Assembly: GCA_035448545.1 (NCBI GenBank)
Contig: DAOTJE010000017.1
Coordinates: forward strand, 1-64,000
Length of the DNA: 64,000 nucleotides
Direction of reading: 5' to 3'
Origin: Anaerobaca sp035448545
GTDB lineage: Bacteria > Planctomycetota > Phycisphaerae > Sedimentisphaerales > Anaerobacaceae
The notes under the pieces are model-generated. The model saw only the letters and a program-made list of their open reading frames with translations, had not been told where the DNA came from and did not search any database. Shown one piece after another: positions 1 to 7,928 of the stretch (within the stretch, counting starts at the first letter, position 1; each line of letters starts with the position of its first letter). The position numbers and the translations under genes are program-made.

Positions 1-148
1 CATTATCCCGCTCCGGCAAGAACCGAAAAGATGTCCCTCGCCGGACGGTTACTATTCTTGTGGTATCATGGACTCACGAGATGCCGTTTTGGGGCGGTGG
101 ATGAGAAATCATAGCCTTGGCATCGGATGCCGTCCGGAGGACTCAGCT

Positions 149-1804
149 ATGATCAAGTTCTCCTGTCCGAATTGCGGCCAATCGATCCGCGTCGATGACC
201 GATACGCGGGCAAGAGTGGCAAGTGCCCCCGCTGCAGGACCGCAGTGGGGGTGCCCTCCCAGTCGAGTATCATCACATTCCGCTGCGATCGTTGCGGTAC
301 GAAGATCAAGGTCTCCAGCCGCCACGCCGGCAGGAGCGGCAGGTGCCCCAAGTGCCAGCAGGCGGTGGTGATCCCCGGCGGTGAACGGGTGCCGACGGAG
401 AAGAGTCGGGCCCGGACGGTTGCCTGTTCGATGTGTGGTCAGGCGATTGACGTGCTCACAGACTCCGCGGGGGCATTTGTGGAATGTCCAGCGTGCGGGA
501 GCTTCCTCGATGCTTCTACCGGCCTGGTTGCGTCCGAGTCCGCGAGTCCGGTTCCGTCTGAGACGGAGGGTGAATCCCGGCAGGAGCCTGTGCCATTGCC
601 CGCGACTTCCACCCGCTCGAAGCGCCGCCTGCTCGTGCTTGTCGTCGGCGTGCTCGTCGTTGCGACGGCGGCTCACATCGGTCTGGTCCTGTTCCTCCGC
701 TATCGAGACTCTGCGTCCGACAGCGAACCGGTCATTCCTCGCCGACCGGACGTCGTGGAGACAGCGCCTCCGGGCGAGTCGGCGACTGCGGAAGCGCCGC
801 CTCCCGGGCCCGTCGTCGCGCCGGAAACAGTCTTGCCGTCCAGGCCCGACGCTGTTCCACTGCGGTTTGCTCCCCATCCCGGACCCGGCCCAACCCTGCG
901 CGTGAGCACTCGTCTGGATATTTCTTCGCAGGAAGAAGGGCGGCACATGGATATTTCAAGCACCCAATCCTTCACGGTTGTCCTGGAAGCGAACGAGCCG
1001 CAGGCTGATGGGACTGTCCCTGTCACGGTTACGCTCCGTGCGATCCAAGTCCGCACTCAGATGGACGGAACGGTGCTGGGGGAATACGATTCGGCCAGGC
1101 CGCGAAGCGAGGCGGACTCGATGGCGGGAATCTATGTGCCCTTCGTCGGGAAGCGTTTCACGATTCGCGTTTCGGGTCAGGGTGAACTGCTCGATCCGGG
1201 ATTCGATGAACTGTTCCTGGCCGTTGCGGCCGACCGCGTCGAGGCCGAAGACGACATGATCCGAGAGCAACTCCACGAGAAGGCCGAGGAGGCCATTGCC
1301 AAGACCGACCAGCGCTACGGCTCGCGCCGGGGCAGGACCCTGGCACTGAAACAGCAGTTCGAGGAATCCATCATCTTTGGCGCCGATGCGATTCGCCACC
1401 TGCTTGATCATGTGATAGTACCCTTGCCGCCTGAGTCCGTGCGGAGCGGCAGCCGGTGGGAAGGGCCCATCCCGGTCCGGTTAGAGGTGCGCTTCGAGAT
1501 GCCCGGCACGTACGCTGTGACGGCCCTTGACGAGGGTTCATGCATGATCGTCGCCGAAGGGCGGCGAAACATGGAGGACGAACCTGTCATCTATCAAGTC
1601 GGCACGACGACCGTCAGCAACAGAGTGGGTGGCTCGTCTCAGATCCATGTGGCCGTGGACTGCCCGACCGGTTGGCTGCGTTCCAGGGAGCAGAACACTT
1701 CGCTCCGCGGCCGCGTTTTGAGGACCACACCCTCGGCGCCGGGTCAGCCGACATTCTCCGACGTCGCAATGGAAATCACCACCACTGTGACAGCGGTCGA
1801 GTGA
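149..1804 (+). CDS. Membrane-anchored zinc-ribbon protein with large C-terminal domain
   Basis: Three zinc ribbons open the 551-residue protein: CPNC/CPRC (residues 6-29), CDRC/CPKC (46-69) and CSMC/CPAC (93-116). The first two are near copies of each other. A Pro/Ser/Glu-rich linker follows, then one hydrophobic helix at about 161-183 preceded by SKRR, which fits an N-in single-pass protein. The remaining 360 residues look like an extracytoplasmic beta-rich domain of the kind seen in planctomycete DUF6263-like proteins; that resemblance is from memory. The ATG at 149 is preferred over one at 68 because CGGAGG lies 8 bases upstream and the ribbon begins at once. Function is unknown. The ribbons may sense metal or bind a partner inside the cell and pass a signal outward, but that is a guess. 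Confidence 0.85.
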   Translation: MIKFSCPNCGQSIRVDDRYAGKSGKCPRCRTAVGVPSQSSIITFRCDRCGTKIKVSSRHAGRSGRCPKCQQAVVIPGGERVPTEKSRARTVACSMCGQAIDVLTDSAGAFVECPACGSFLDASTGLVASESASPVPSETEGESRQEPVPLPATSTRSKRRLLVLVVGVLVVATAAHIGLVLFLRYRDSASDSEPVIPRRPDVVETAPPGESATAEAPPPGPVVAPETVLPSRPDAVPLRFAPHPGPGPTLRVSTRLDISSQEEGRHMDISSTQSFTVVLEANEPQADGTVPVTVTLRAIQVRTQMDGTVLGEYDSARPRSEADSMAGIYVPFVGKRFTIRVSGQGELLDPGFDELFLAVAADRVEAEDDMIREQLHEKAEEAIAKTDQRYGSRRGRTLALKQQFEESIIFGADAIRHLLDHVIVPLPPESVRSGSRWEGPIPVRLEVRFEMPGTYAVTALDEGSCMIVAEGRRNMEDEPVIYQVGTTTVSNRVGGSSQIHVAVDCPTGWLRSREQNTSLRGRVLRTTPSAPGQPTFSDVAMEITTTVTAVE

Positions 1805-1874
1805 CGGCGCTCGCATGCCACGGGCCACAAGAAGACTTGCCTGGTTCCCGGTCGGTACTCATAATATCAGCGCA

Positions 1875-1900
1875 CGACGCCGCCGCGAAGGCGGCGCGAT
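1875..1900 (+). other. GC-rich hairpin before the Mth938-like gene
   Basis: CGCCGCC and GGCGGCG form a 7-bp stem around GCGAA, roughly 25 bases before the ATG at 1923. No T-run follows, so it is not a typical terminator. It could be a leader hairpin or a chance feature of GC-rich DNA. Confidence 0.3.
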
Positions 1901-1922
1901 CCGGGATATTGGGGATGTGATT

Positions 1923-2291
1923 ATGTCGGCTTCATCCGAGATCACGGGGACCTCTTTTGGCGAGATCACGATCGGCAAGACCACGTATGAGACCGACGTG
2001 TACGTCCTGGCCAGTGGCGAGGTCAAGAGACGCAAGAAACGGCTTGCCAAAGAGGTTTACGGCACGTCACACAAGATCGGCCCGGCCGAGCTGAAGAAGA
2101 TCTGCAAGGGCGGGCCGAAGAAGGTGTTCATCGGCACGGGGCACTCCGGTGCCGCCGAGCTGACGCCGGAAGGTTGTGAATTTCTCCGCGAGCATCGCAT
2201 CGAGTTTTGCGCACTACCCACGCCCGAGTTGATCGAGGCCTACAACAAATTCACCAGGCCCAAGGCGGCCTTGATCCATGTGACTTGCTGA
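1923..2291 (+). CDS. Mth938-like domain protein (NDUFAF3/DUF498 family)
   Basis: This 122-residue protein matches the small Mth938-like fold along its whole length. It has a beta-rich start with SFGEITIGKTTYETDVYVL, a basic KRRKKR stretch, and the family's central glycine motif VFIGTGHSGAAELTPE. The C-terminal half holds the IEFCALPTPELIEAYN segment typical of this family. The longer frame from 1815 is unlikely because the domain starts immediately after the ATG at 1923. The biochemical role of bacterial members is not established; eukaryotic NDUFAF3 helps complex I assembly. Neighbours give no clear operon, as the next genes lie on the other strand. Confidence 0.85.
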   Translation: MSASSEITGTSFGEITIGKTTYETDVYVLASGEVKRRKKRLAKEVYGTSHKIGPAELKKICKGGPKKVFIGTGHSGAAELTPEGCEFLREHRIEFCALPTPELIEAYNKFTRPKAALIHVTC

Positions 2292-2742
2292 CGCAGGGCG
2301 ATCGGTCTGCATCGCTCATGCGACGATCCGGCGGGGTGCGGAAAGCACCGGCCAGCCCGCGGAGGTGTCGCGGAGATGTCCGTTGAGGAAGCACTCGGTT
2401 TCTCGCCGGGCTCGTGCGCTCCACGCGAAAAGGTTCTCATGATCGGCGGCCGCGTTCTCGCAGGCCGAAAGGTCAATTCGAACAGAACGGTCTTCGCGTC
2501 CATCGGGCATCAGAGAACGGTTCCGTTTCATCGCAGTGCTCCATGCAAAAAAACCAGGATTCTCACGGCGGCGATCTGTCGATCCCCGTACCTACATAGA
2601 CGCTCTCGGCGCGATTTTCTAACACCCGGACGCGAAATTCCGTGAAGATTCTCCATCGCCCCATCACCTCCGGGCTTGGGGCAGGCAGTCCGTAGCGCGG
2701 GATGAAAGAACTCGGCGAGATTCACCGTGGTCTCAGTAGGAA
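2292..2742. other. Intergenic stretch with no supported gene
   Basis: Short open frames exist on both strands, but none has a plausible ribosome site together with a recognisable protein. I see no RNA gene, and no hairpin followed by a T-run. Confidence 0.5.
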
Positions 2743-3372
2743 TCAGCCTCGCGGGTATCTTCGCAGAACGGCGTGCCATCGGACTTTGCCGAACAGGTTG
2801 ATGCCAACGCCCAGCCAGAGGAATCTCGCCCCGAGCTTCTGTTTGAACCGGACGGCGGAGGAATTGAAGCGATGGGTGACGCTGTAGAACGTGTTCCGCC
2901 CCATGCGGCGGAGGGCCTCGTACGTGCGATGCCGCAGGTAGGGAGCGACGTTCATCCCTCGGAAGGCGTCCCGTGTGAACTGGTCGAACAAGTAAACTTC
3001 GTTTTCGCGCAGGGCGATTCGATGCCACACATAGGTACATTCGGCGAGGTCGCACCAGACGAATGCCGCGATCTGCCCACGGTATCGGGCCCCGAAGCAG
3101 AGTTTGCCTTCGTCGAACCGTTGGAGCAATTCGGCTTCCGATCGCCAGGGGACCAAGGTCACAAAGGTCCGGATTTCGTCAGGTCCGAAAGGGCTGAAAG
3201 TGCAGTCCTCGAAGCCCGAGTCCGAGCCTGGTGAGGTGTCGTCGGTCTGTCCTTCCTGCGTCCAGTAGTAGAATTCAATATGGATTCGGAGCCGGGGCAG
3301 GACCCGCTCAGTCAGTTTCTGCAGGACCAGCCGGTACCGGATCGCGCGACCCAGTTTCATCCACAAATCCAT
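2743..3372 (-). CDS. GNAT-type N-acetyltransferase-like protein, copy 1
   Basis: This 209-residue protein appears to be a GNAT-fold acyltransferase. The core runs from GQIAAFVWCDLAE through EVYLFDQFTRDAFRGMNVAPYLRHRTYEALRRMG, which fits the beta4/acetyl-CoA-loop/alpha3 region, with an RGMNVA pyrophosphate-loop equivalent. The substrate is unknown. It is a close paralogue of the gene just upstream: both begin with RAIRYRLVLQKL and share PFGPDEI or AFGPDEI and FDEG or LDEG blocks. The ATG at 3370-3372 lies only 3 bases after the upstream stop, and GGAAG precedes it, so translation is probably coupled. The copies look diverged enough to have distinct substrates. Confidence 0.75.
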   Translation of the reverse strand: MDLWMKLGRAIRYRLVLQKLTERVLPRLRIHIEFYYWTQEGQTDDTSPGSDSGFEDCTFSPFGPDEIRTFVTLVPWRSEAELLQRFDEGKLCFGARYRGQIAAFVWCDLAECTYVWHRIALRENEVYLFDQFTRDAFRGMNVAPYLRHRTYEALRRMGRNTFYSVTHRFNSSAVRFKQKLGARFLWLGVGINLFGKVRWHAVLRRYPRG

Positions 3373-3374
3373 CG

Positions 3375-4166
3375 TCAGTCTTCCAGAGATTTCGGTGTCG
3401 TCCGAGCCGACATGCGGCCTGGAGGCTCTTGCGCGGTCCGCAGCGGAGTGTCTATCCTATGCTGCCGGAGTGCTTGATTGTCCTGACTTGGCATTCTCGG
3501 GGGCCGTGAGTCTTCATGCGTCGAAATACAGACAGGGCATTTGTGCGGATACCGCCGGACGATGTAGTGTCGACGGACCTTGCCGAACAGGTCGATGCCG
3601 ACGGCCAGTTCGAGGAACCGGGCGTTGACTTTCCGCCTGACTCGGACGGCGGGCGAATTGAAGTGCTCGACCACGCTGTAGAAGGTATCCCGCCCCATCC
3701 CTCGAAGGGCCTCATAGGTCCGCGACAACAGGCAGGCCGCTATGTTCTTCCCCCGATAGGCTTCCAGAGTGAACTGATCAAACAGGTAGACTTCGTTGTC
3801 GCGCAAGGTGCCCCGACGCCACAAATAGGTGCACTCGGCGAGATCGCACCAGACAAATCCCGCGATTTGTCCTCGGTGCTTGATGCCGAAGCAGAGCATG
3901 CCTTCGTCGAGCCGCTGGAGCAATTCGGTTTCCGACCGCCAGGGGACCTGGGTCGCGATCGCTCGAATCTCGTCAGGCCCAAAGGCCTGGAAGGTACAGT
4001 CGTCCAGGTTGGGGGGGAAGTCTTGCGGCCTGCTACCGCTCAGGCCCTCCTGGACCCAGTAGTAACAGCGGATACGAATTCCAAGCGTGACCAGGACCCG
4101 CTCAATCAGTTTCTGCAGGACCAGCCGGTACCGGATTGCGCGACTTACCTTCCTCCACAGGTTCAT
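3375..4166 (-). CDS. GNAT-type N-acetyltransferase-like protein, copy 2
   Basis: A paralogue of the 2743-3372 gene, 263 residues long. The first 205 residues align throughout with the neighbour. The start at 4166 is chosen because MNLWRKVSRA aligns with MDLWMKLGRA of the neighbour and AGGA sits 9 bases upstream; ATG at 4172 is the alternative. After the shared RRYP motif it carries about 60 extra residues, low in hydrophobic content and rich in Pro/Arg/Ser, ending at the neighbour's start. That tail may be read-through of former intergenic DNA left by the duplication that made the pair. The GNAT assignment rests on the RGKNIA acetyl-CoA loop and the flanking beta strand. Confidence 0.72.
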   Translation of the reverse strand: MNLWRKVSRAIRYRLVLQKLIERVLVTLGIRIRCYYWVQEGLSGSRPQDFPPNLDDCTFQAFGPDEIRAIATQVPWRSETELLQRLDEGMLCFGIKHRGQIAGFVWCDLAECTYLWRRGTLRDNEVYLFDQFTLEAYRGKNIAACLLSRTYEALRGMGRDTFYSVVEHFNSPAVRVRRKVNARFLELAVGIDLFGKVRRHYIVRRYPHKCPVCISTHEDSRPPRMPSQDNQALRQHRIDTPLRTAQEPPGRMSARTTPKSLED

Positions 4167-4353
4167 TGCCATTGTTCCTGACCTGTCTTATTGTGACAAG
4201 AGGTGCGTGGGACGCCTGCACAGATTCTTCACCTGTGGGTTTATATCGGGTAACGTCACGGAATTCTTGACTGGAATGGGCTGGTCCATCGCGATGCGGC
4301 CGGGCGGCGGTTTGCAGACCCCCGGGAGAATGGTCCGCAAGATGAGATTTGCC

Positions 4354-4382
4354 TTGCCAGATTCTGCACAAAATTGTAGACT
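4354..4382 (+). promoter_or_regulatory. Predicted -35/-10 promoter of the sigma-54 activator gene
   Basis: TTGCCA (4354-4359) is followed after 17 bases by TAGACT (4377-4382), a reasonable housekeeping-sigma promoter for the gene at 4442. The spacer and -10 box are covered by the first CTACA-N4-TGTAG element, so a bound regulator would block it. Confidence 0.5.
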
Positions 4383-4408
4383 CCCGCGTTTAGTCTACAA
4401 TCTTGTGG
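4366..4408 (+). promoter_or_regulatory. Paired CTACA-N4-TGTAG elements, activator locus
   Basis: Copy 1 is GCACA-AAAT-TGTAG (4366-4379) and copy 2 is CTACA-ATCT-TGTGG (4395-4408), with centres 29 bp apart. The inner parts also make a perfect 8-bp inverted repeat, TTGTAGAC (4374-4381) with GTCTACAA (4393-4400). The same pair recurs before the porin-amt-glnK, amt-glnK and glutamine synthetase promoters. Here it sits about 40-70 bp before the activator's start codon and no -24/-12 promoter lies downstream. Repression of the activator by its own product is therefore the simplest reading. Confidence 0.65.
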
Positions 4409-4441
4409 TCCCCTTTGGAATAGACGAAAGGTTTGGCCCGA

Positions 4442-5968
4442 ATGAAAGCCAGGCAATCGGCGGAAGTGCGACTTCTCAGCGATGTGGCAAAGGCGTTTGC
4501 CGAGTCACTGGACCTCGAGGAGACGCTCAAGAGCATCCTGAAGTCGCTGGATACACACCTGAAACTGCGGCGTGGGACGATCACGCTGCTGGACCCCCAG
4601 ACCGAGACGCTGACCATCCGCGTCGCCCACGGACTCAGCGAGAAATCCAAGAGCCTCGGCAGCTACAAGGTTGGCGAGGGGATTACCGGACGGGTCGTGC
4701 AGACCGGCGAGGAGATTGTGGTACCCGACATTTCCAAAGACCCGCGATTCCTTGGTAGGACGCAGGCAAGAAAGCCGGCCGATGGCGGACGGACCGCCTT
4801 CTTCTGCGTGCCGATCAAGCTCGACGGCCGGACGGTGGGCGCCCTGAGCGTGGACCGGCAGGCCCAACGGACGGACAGCTTCGAGGCGAATGTGCGGCTG
4901 CTGAACATCATCGCCGCGATGGTGGCCCAGGCCATCAAGCTCAACAAGCTGGTCGAGTCCGAGCGGAAGTTGCTCCAGGACGAGAACGTGCGGCTGCGGC
5001 GCGAGCTCAAGACGCGGTTCGACATGCGCAACATGGTTGGGACCAGCAATGCGATGCAAGAGGTCTATCGCCTGATCGAGCAGGTGGCGGAGAGCACCGC
5101 CACGGTGTTGATCCGCGGCGAGAGCGGAACCGGCAAGGACCTCGTTGCCCACGCCGTGCACTACAACAGCCTCCGCGCCGACAAGCCCTTCATCAAGGTC
5201 AACTGCACCGCCATGCCCGAGACGCTGCTGGAGAGCGAGCTGTTCGGGCACGAGAAGGGTGCCTTCACCGGTGCCGTCGAGCGCAAGATCGGCCGGTTCG
5301 AGCGGGCCAACGGCGGAACCATTTTCCTCGACGAGATCGGTGATTTCCCGCCCAGCCTCCAGGTCAAGCTGCTCCGCGTCATCCAGTTCCGCGAGTTCGA
5401 GCGTGTCGGCGGCGTCGAGACGATCAAAGCCAACGTCCGCATTATCGTCGCTACGCACAAGAATCTCGAAGAGTTGATTACGGAAGACCTGTTTCGGGAA
5501 GACCTCTATTACCGCATCAACGTGTTTCCGATCTACCTGCCGCCGCTGCGCGAGCGCAAAGACGATATCATGCTGCTGGCCGACCACTTCCTCGAGCGTT
5601 TCGCCGCCGAGAACGGCAAGCATATCACGAGAATCTCGACACCCGCGATCGACATGCTGACGCGCTATCACTGGCCGGGCAACATCCGCGAACTGGAGAA
5701 CTGTATCGAGCGGGCGGTTCTGTTGTGCAGCGACGACGTGATCCGCAGCGAGCACCTGCCCCCCTCGCTCCAGATGATCGACCGCACCCAGGTTGTCGCC
5801 AACCCCTCGCTGACGGAGATCATCGCCAACAAGGAGCGAGAGCTGATTGTTGACGCACTCAAGAAGGCCGGCGGCAGCCAGCGCCGCGCCGCCCAGGAGC
5901 TGGGCATCACCGAGCGCATCCTCGGCTACAAGATCAAGAAGTACGGCATTCACCCCAAGTACCTGTAG
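4442..5968 (+). CDS. Sigma-54-dependent transcriptional activator (GAF-AAA+-Fis)
   Basis: The protein (508 residues) has a GAF sensor domain (about 15-165), a short linker helix, an AAA+ sigma-54 interaction domain (about 198-430) and a C-terminal Fis-type helix-turn-helix. Walker A is GESGTGKD (226-233), the sigma-54 contact loop is GAFTGA (273-278) and Walker B is FLDEIGD (295-301). The C-terminal helix pair is GSQRRAAQELGITERILGYKIKKYGI. This is the NifA-like domain order; NtrC would have a receiver domain instead of GAF. ATG at 4442 has GAAAGG about 10 bases upstream; TTG at 4433 is the alternative. The paired operator in its own promoter also precedes three nitrogen-assimilation promoters in this window, so it is the best candidate regulator for them. 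Confidence 0.95.
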   Translation: MKARQSAEVRLLSDVAKAFAESLDLEETLKSILKSLDTHLKLRRGTITLLDPQTETLTIRVAHGLSEKSKSLGSYKVGEGITGRVVQTGEEIVVPDISKDPRFLGRTQARKPADGGRTAFFCVPIKLDGRTVGALSVDRQAQRTDSFEANVRLLNIIAAMVAQAIKLNKLVESERKLLQDENVRLRRELKTRFDMRNMVGTSNAMQEVYRLIEQVAESTATVLIRGESGTGKDLVAHAVHYNSLRADKPFIKVNCTAMPETLLESELFGHEKGAFTGAVERKIGRFERANGGTIFLDEIGDFPPSLQVKLLRVIQFREFERVGGVETIKANVRIIVATHKNLEELITEDLFREDLYYRINVFPIYLPPLRERKDDIMLLADHFLERFAAENGKHITRISTPAIDMLTRYHWPGNIRELENCIERAVLLCSDDVIRSEHLPPSLQMIDRTQVVANPSLTEIIANKERELIVDALKKAGGSQRRAAQELGITERILGYKIKKYGIHPKYL

Positions 5969-6082
5969 CGGCCTGTCCGGCGGCAGTTGCACGCGGTTGT
6001 CCGTGTTCTGCACACAAGCATCGAGGCTCCGTCGCCCTCCTCGCGCCCCCGTGGCGAAGGGCCTGCCGCGGGTAGCTTCCTG

Positions 6083-6733
6083 CTACTTGCCCGCAATGTT
6101 CTCCTTGACGATTCGTGCGGGCATCCCGAGGACCTGGACATGATCGGGCACGTCGCGCACGACGACGGCACCGGCACCGACGATCGAATGCGAGCCGATG
6201 GAGACGTGGTCGATGACGATGGCTCCCATGCCGATGTAGGTGGCCTCACCGACGGCACAGGCACCGGCGACGTTGGCCCCGGGCTGAAGCGAGCAGAATG
6301 GTCCGATCGTGGTATGGTGTCCGACGAGGACGCCGCGATTGACGATCACATGAGACCCCAGGCGCGTGTGCGACGCGATCACGCAGCCGGGGCCGACAAC
6401 GGTCCCTTCGCCAATCTGTGCTTGCGGTGAGACGACGGCGCTCGGATGGATCAGGGTGACAAAGCGCATCCCGATCTCGGCGGCCTGCTGCACGAACCGG
6501 CTGCGTAACGTCGTGGACAGCGCGCAGATCCCCCGGCAACAGCGCACCAGAGGACCGATTTCCTCGATCCAGTAGACCGGAAGCCCTCCCAGCGGACGGT
6601 TGCAGCGGTCGCGATCCGTGTTCTCGACAAAACCGGCGACGTGGACGCCATGGATTGCCGATGCCAGATCGGCCACCTCCTCGGCGAATGTCCGCGTCCC
6701 CAGGATCAGCAACTCAACGGTGTTCTCGGCCAT
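6083..6733 (-). CDS. NeuD/PglD-like sugar O- or N-acyltransferase
   Basis: A 216-residue member of the NeuD/PglD family. An N-terminal nucleotide-binding-like subdomain begins VELLILGTRTFAEEVADLA. A left-handed beta-helix of hexapeptide repeats follows (IGEGTVVGPGCVIASHTRLGS onward), ending in VPDHVQVLGMPARIVKENI, the usual tail of these enzymes. The catalytic-type histidine of the helix is visible in LVGHHTTIG. The family acylates nucleotide sugars. The start at 6733 overlaps the DegT gene's 3' end by 20 bases; a longer frame from 6832 would add 33 unlikely residues. With the aminotransferase just upstream it should install an acylamino group on a sugar: DegT makes the amine and this enzyme acylates it. 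Confidence 0.88.
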   Translation of the reverse strand: MAENTVELLILGTRTFAEEVADLASAIHGVHVAGFVENTDRDRCNRPLGGLPVYWIEEIGPLVRCCRGICALSTTLRSRFVQQAAEIGMRFVTLIHPSAVVSPQAQIGEGTVVGPGCVIASHTRLGSHVIVNRGVLVGHHTTIGPFCSLQPGANVAGACAVGEATYIGMGAIVIDHVSIGSHSIVGAGAVVVRDVPDHVQVLGMPARIVKENIAGK

Positions 6734-7928
6734 CTCGCGAAGTCTCCAGCGTCGGGGAGGGTTCTGCCACGGCGGATCGAAAGGGTCCTGCCAGCGAGAC
6801 GATCGGGTGCGGTGCCGCGTCAAAGAACCCACGGACCGCCGCGATGACCGTATCGACCTGTTCGTTGCTCATTTCGCAGAACAGCGGGAGAGTGAGCATC
6901 TCGCTGTAGAGTCGTTCGGCGACCGGCAGCGACGTGCGCGACTCGATGAATAGACGATGAAGATGGTTGGGAATATAGTGGATGCCGGAAGCAATGCCCC
7001 GATCCTTCAGGTGGTGCATCAAGCGGTCACGACGGCCGTCTCGTACGCGAACCACGTAGAAGAACGGACACGTTCGTTCGAGGTGCTGCCGGCGCAGCGT
7101 CAAACCACCGAGACCGCCGAACGCTTCGTCATAGCGCCTTGCGATCTCCTGTCGGCGTTGCAGGAAGAAGTCGAATCGCTTGAGTTGCTCCAGTCCGATG
7201 GCGGCGTTGATATCACTGAGGTGGTATCGAAAGCCCGGCCCGGTGACGTCGTAGAACCACGGCCGCTCGCGATCGCGTCGGGACCAGGTGTCGGAATCGA
7301 TGCCGAGCACGCGCAGGCGTGCGACGTTCCGCGCCAGCTCGGAGTCGTTCGTGGCGATCGCACCGCCTTCACCGCAGGTGATGTTCTTGACCGGGTCGAA
7401 GCTGAAACACGTCAGGCGGCTCAGCGTTCCGACTCGCCGGCCCGCACAGGTTGATCCGAAGGCATGTGCGGCGTCCTCGACGACGTGGAGATGTGCATCG
7501 GCTGCCAGTTGCTGGACGGCCTCGATGTCACAGGCCGTACCGCCGTAGTGCACCGGTATGATCGCCTTTGTACGTGATGTGATTCGGACCGCGGCGTCGC
7601 GAACATCCAGATTAAATGTCCACTCGTCCACGTCGCAGAAGACCGGCGTCGCTCCGGTCATCCGCACCGCTTGTGCGGTGGCGACGAATGTCAGCGTCGG
7701 TACGATGACCTCATCGCCCGACTGAAGACCCAGGACGGTCAAGGCCAGATGCAGGGCGGCCGTCCCGGAGTTGACGGCGACTACGTGCCGGACCCCGAGG
7801 AACTGCTGCAATTGCTCCTCGAACGCGCGGCAAACCGAGCCCATGCCGAGCCAGCGACTCTCGAAGACACGCTGAACAGCGGCCAGTTCTTCCGGCCCCA
7901 GATACGGGCGTTGGACAGGTATGCTCAT
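6714..7928 (-). CDS. DegT/DnrJ/EryC1/StrS-family sugar aminotransferase
   Basis: The 404-residue protein has the complete PLP-dependent fold-type I layout of nucleotide-sugar aminotransferases. NSGTAALHLAL (53-63) binds the phosphate, EDAAHAFG (151-158) supplies the ring Asp and stacking residues, and K181 in FDPVKNITCGEGGA is the Schiff-base lysine. The C-terminal domain is normal, with a 20-residue tail that overlaps the acyltransferase gene. The start at 7928 overlaps the glycosyltransferase stop by ATGA, showing a coupled operon. Expected reaction: transfer of an amino group from glutamate to a keto-sugar nucleotide for a surface glycan. The exact sugar cannot be read from sequence. Confidence 0.93.
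   Translation of the reverse strand: MSIPVQRPYLGPEELAAVQRVFESRWLGMGSVCRAFEEQLQQFLGVRHVVAVNSGTAALHLALTVLGLQSGDEVIVPTLTFVATAQAVRMTGATPVFCDVDEWTFNLDVRDAAVRITSRTKAIIPVHYGGTACDIEAVQQLAADAHLHVVEDAAHAFGSTCAGRRVGTLSRLTCFSFDPVKNITCGEGGAIATNDSELARNVARLRVLGIDSDTWSRRDRERPWFYDVTGPGFRYHLSDINAAIGLEQLKRFDFFLQRRQEIARRYDEAFGGLGGLTLRRQHLERTCPFFYVVRVRDGRRDRLMHHLKDRGIASGIHYIPNHLHRLFIESRTSLPVAERLYSEMLTLPLFCEMSNEQVDTVIAAVRGFFDAAPHPIVSLAGPFRSAVAEPSPTLETSRDGREHR

Noticed and set aside
4173..4353. Sigma-54 promoter for the minus-strand GNAT genes driven by the 4366-4408 sites
   Set aside because: No GC-N10-CC pattern (reverse of -24/-12) was found at the needed distance on the minus strand.
4505..6013. A 502-residue minus-strand frame
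   Set aside because: It is antisense to the sigma-54 activator, whose AAA+ motifs are complete.
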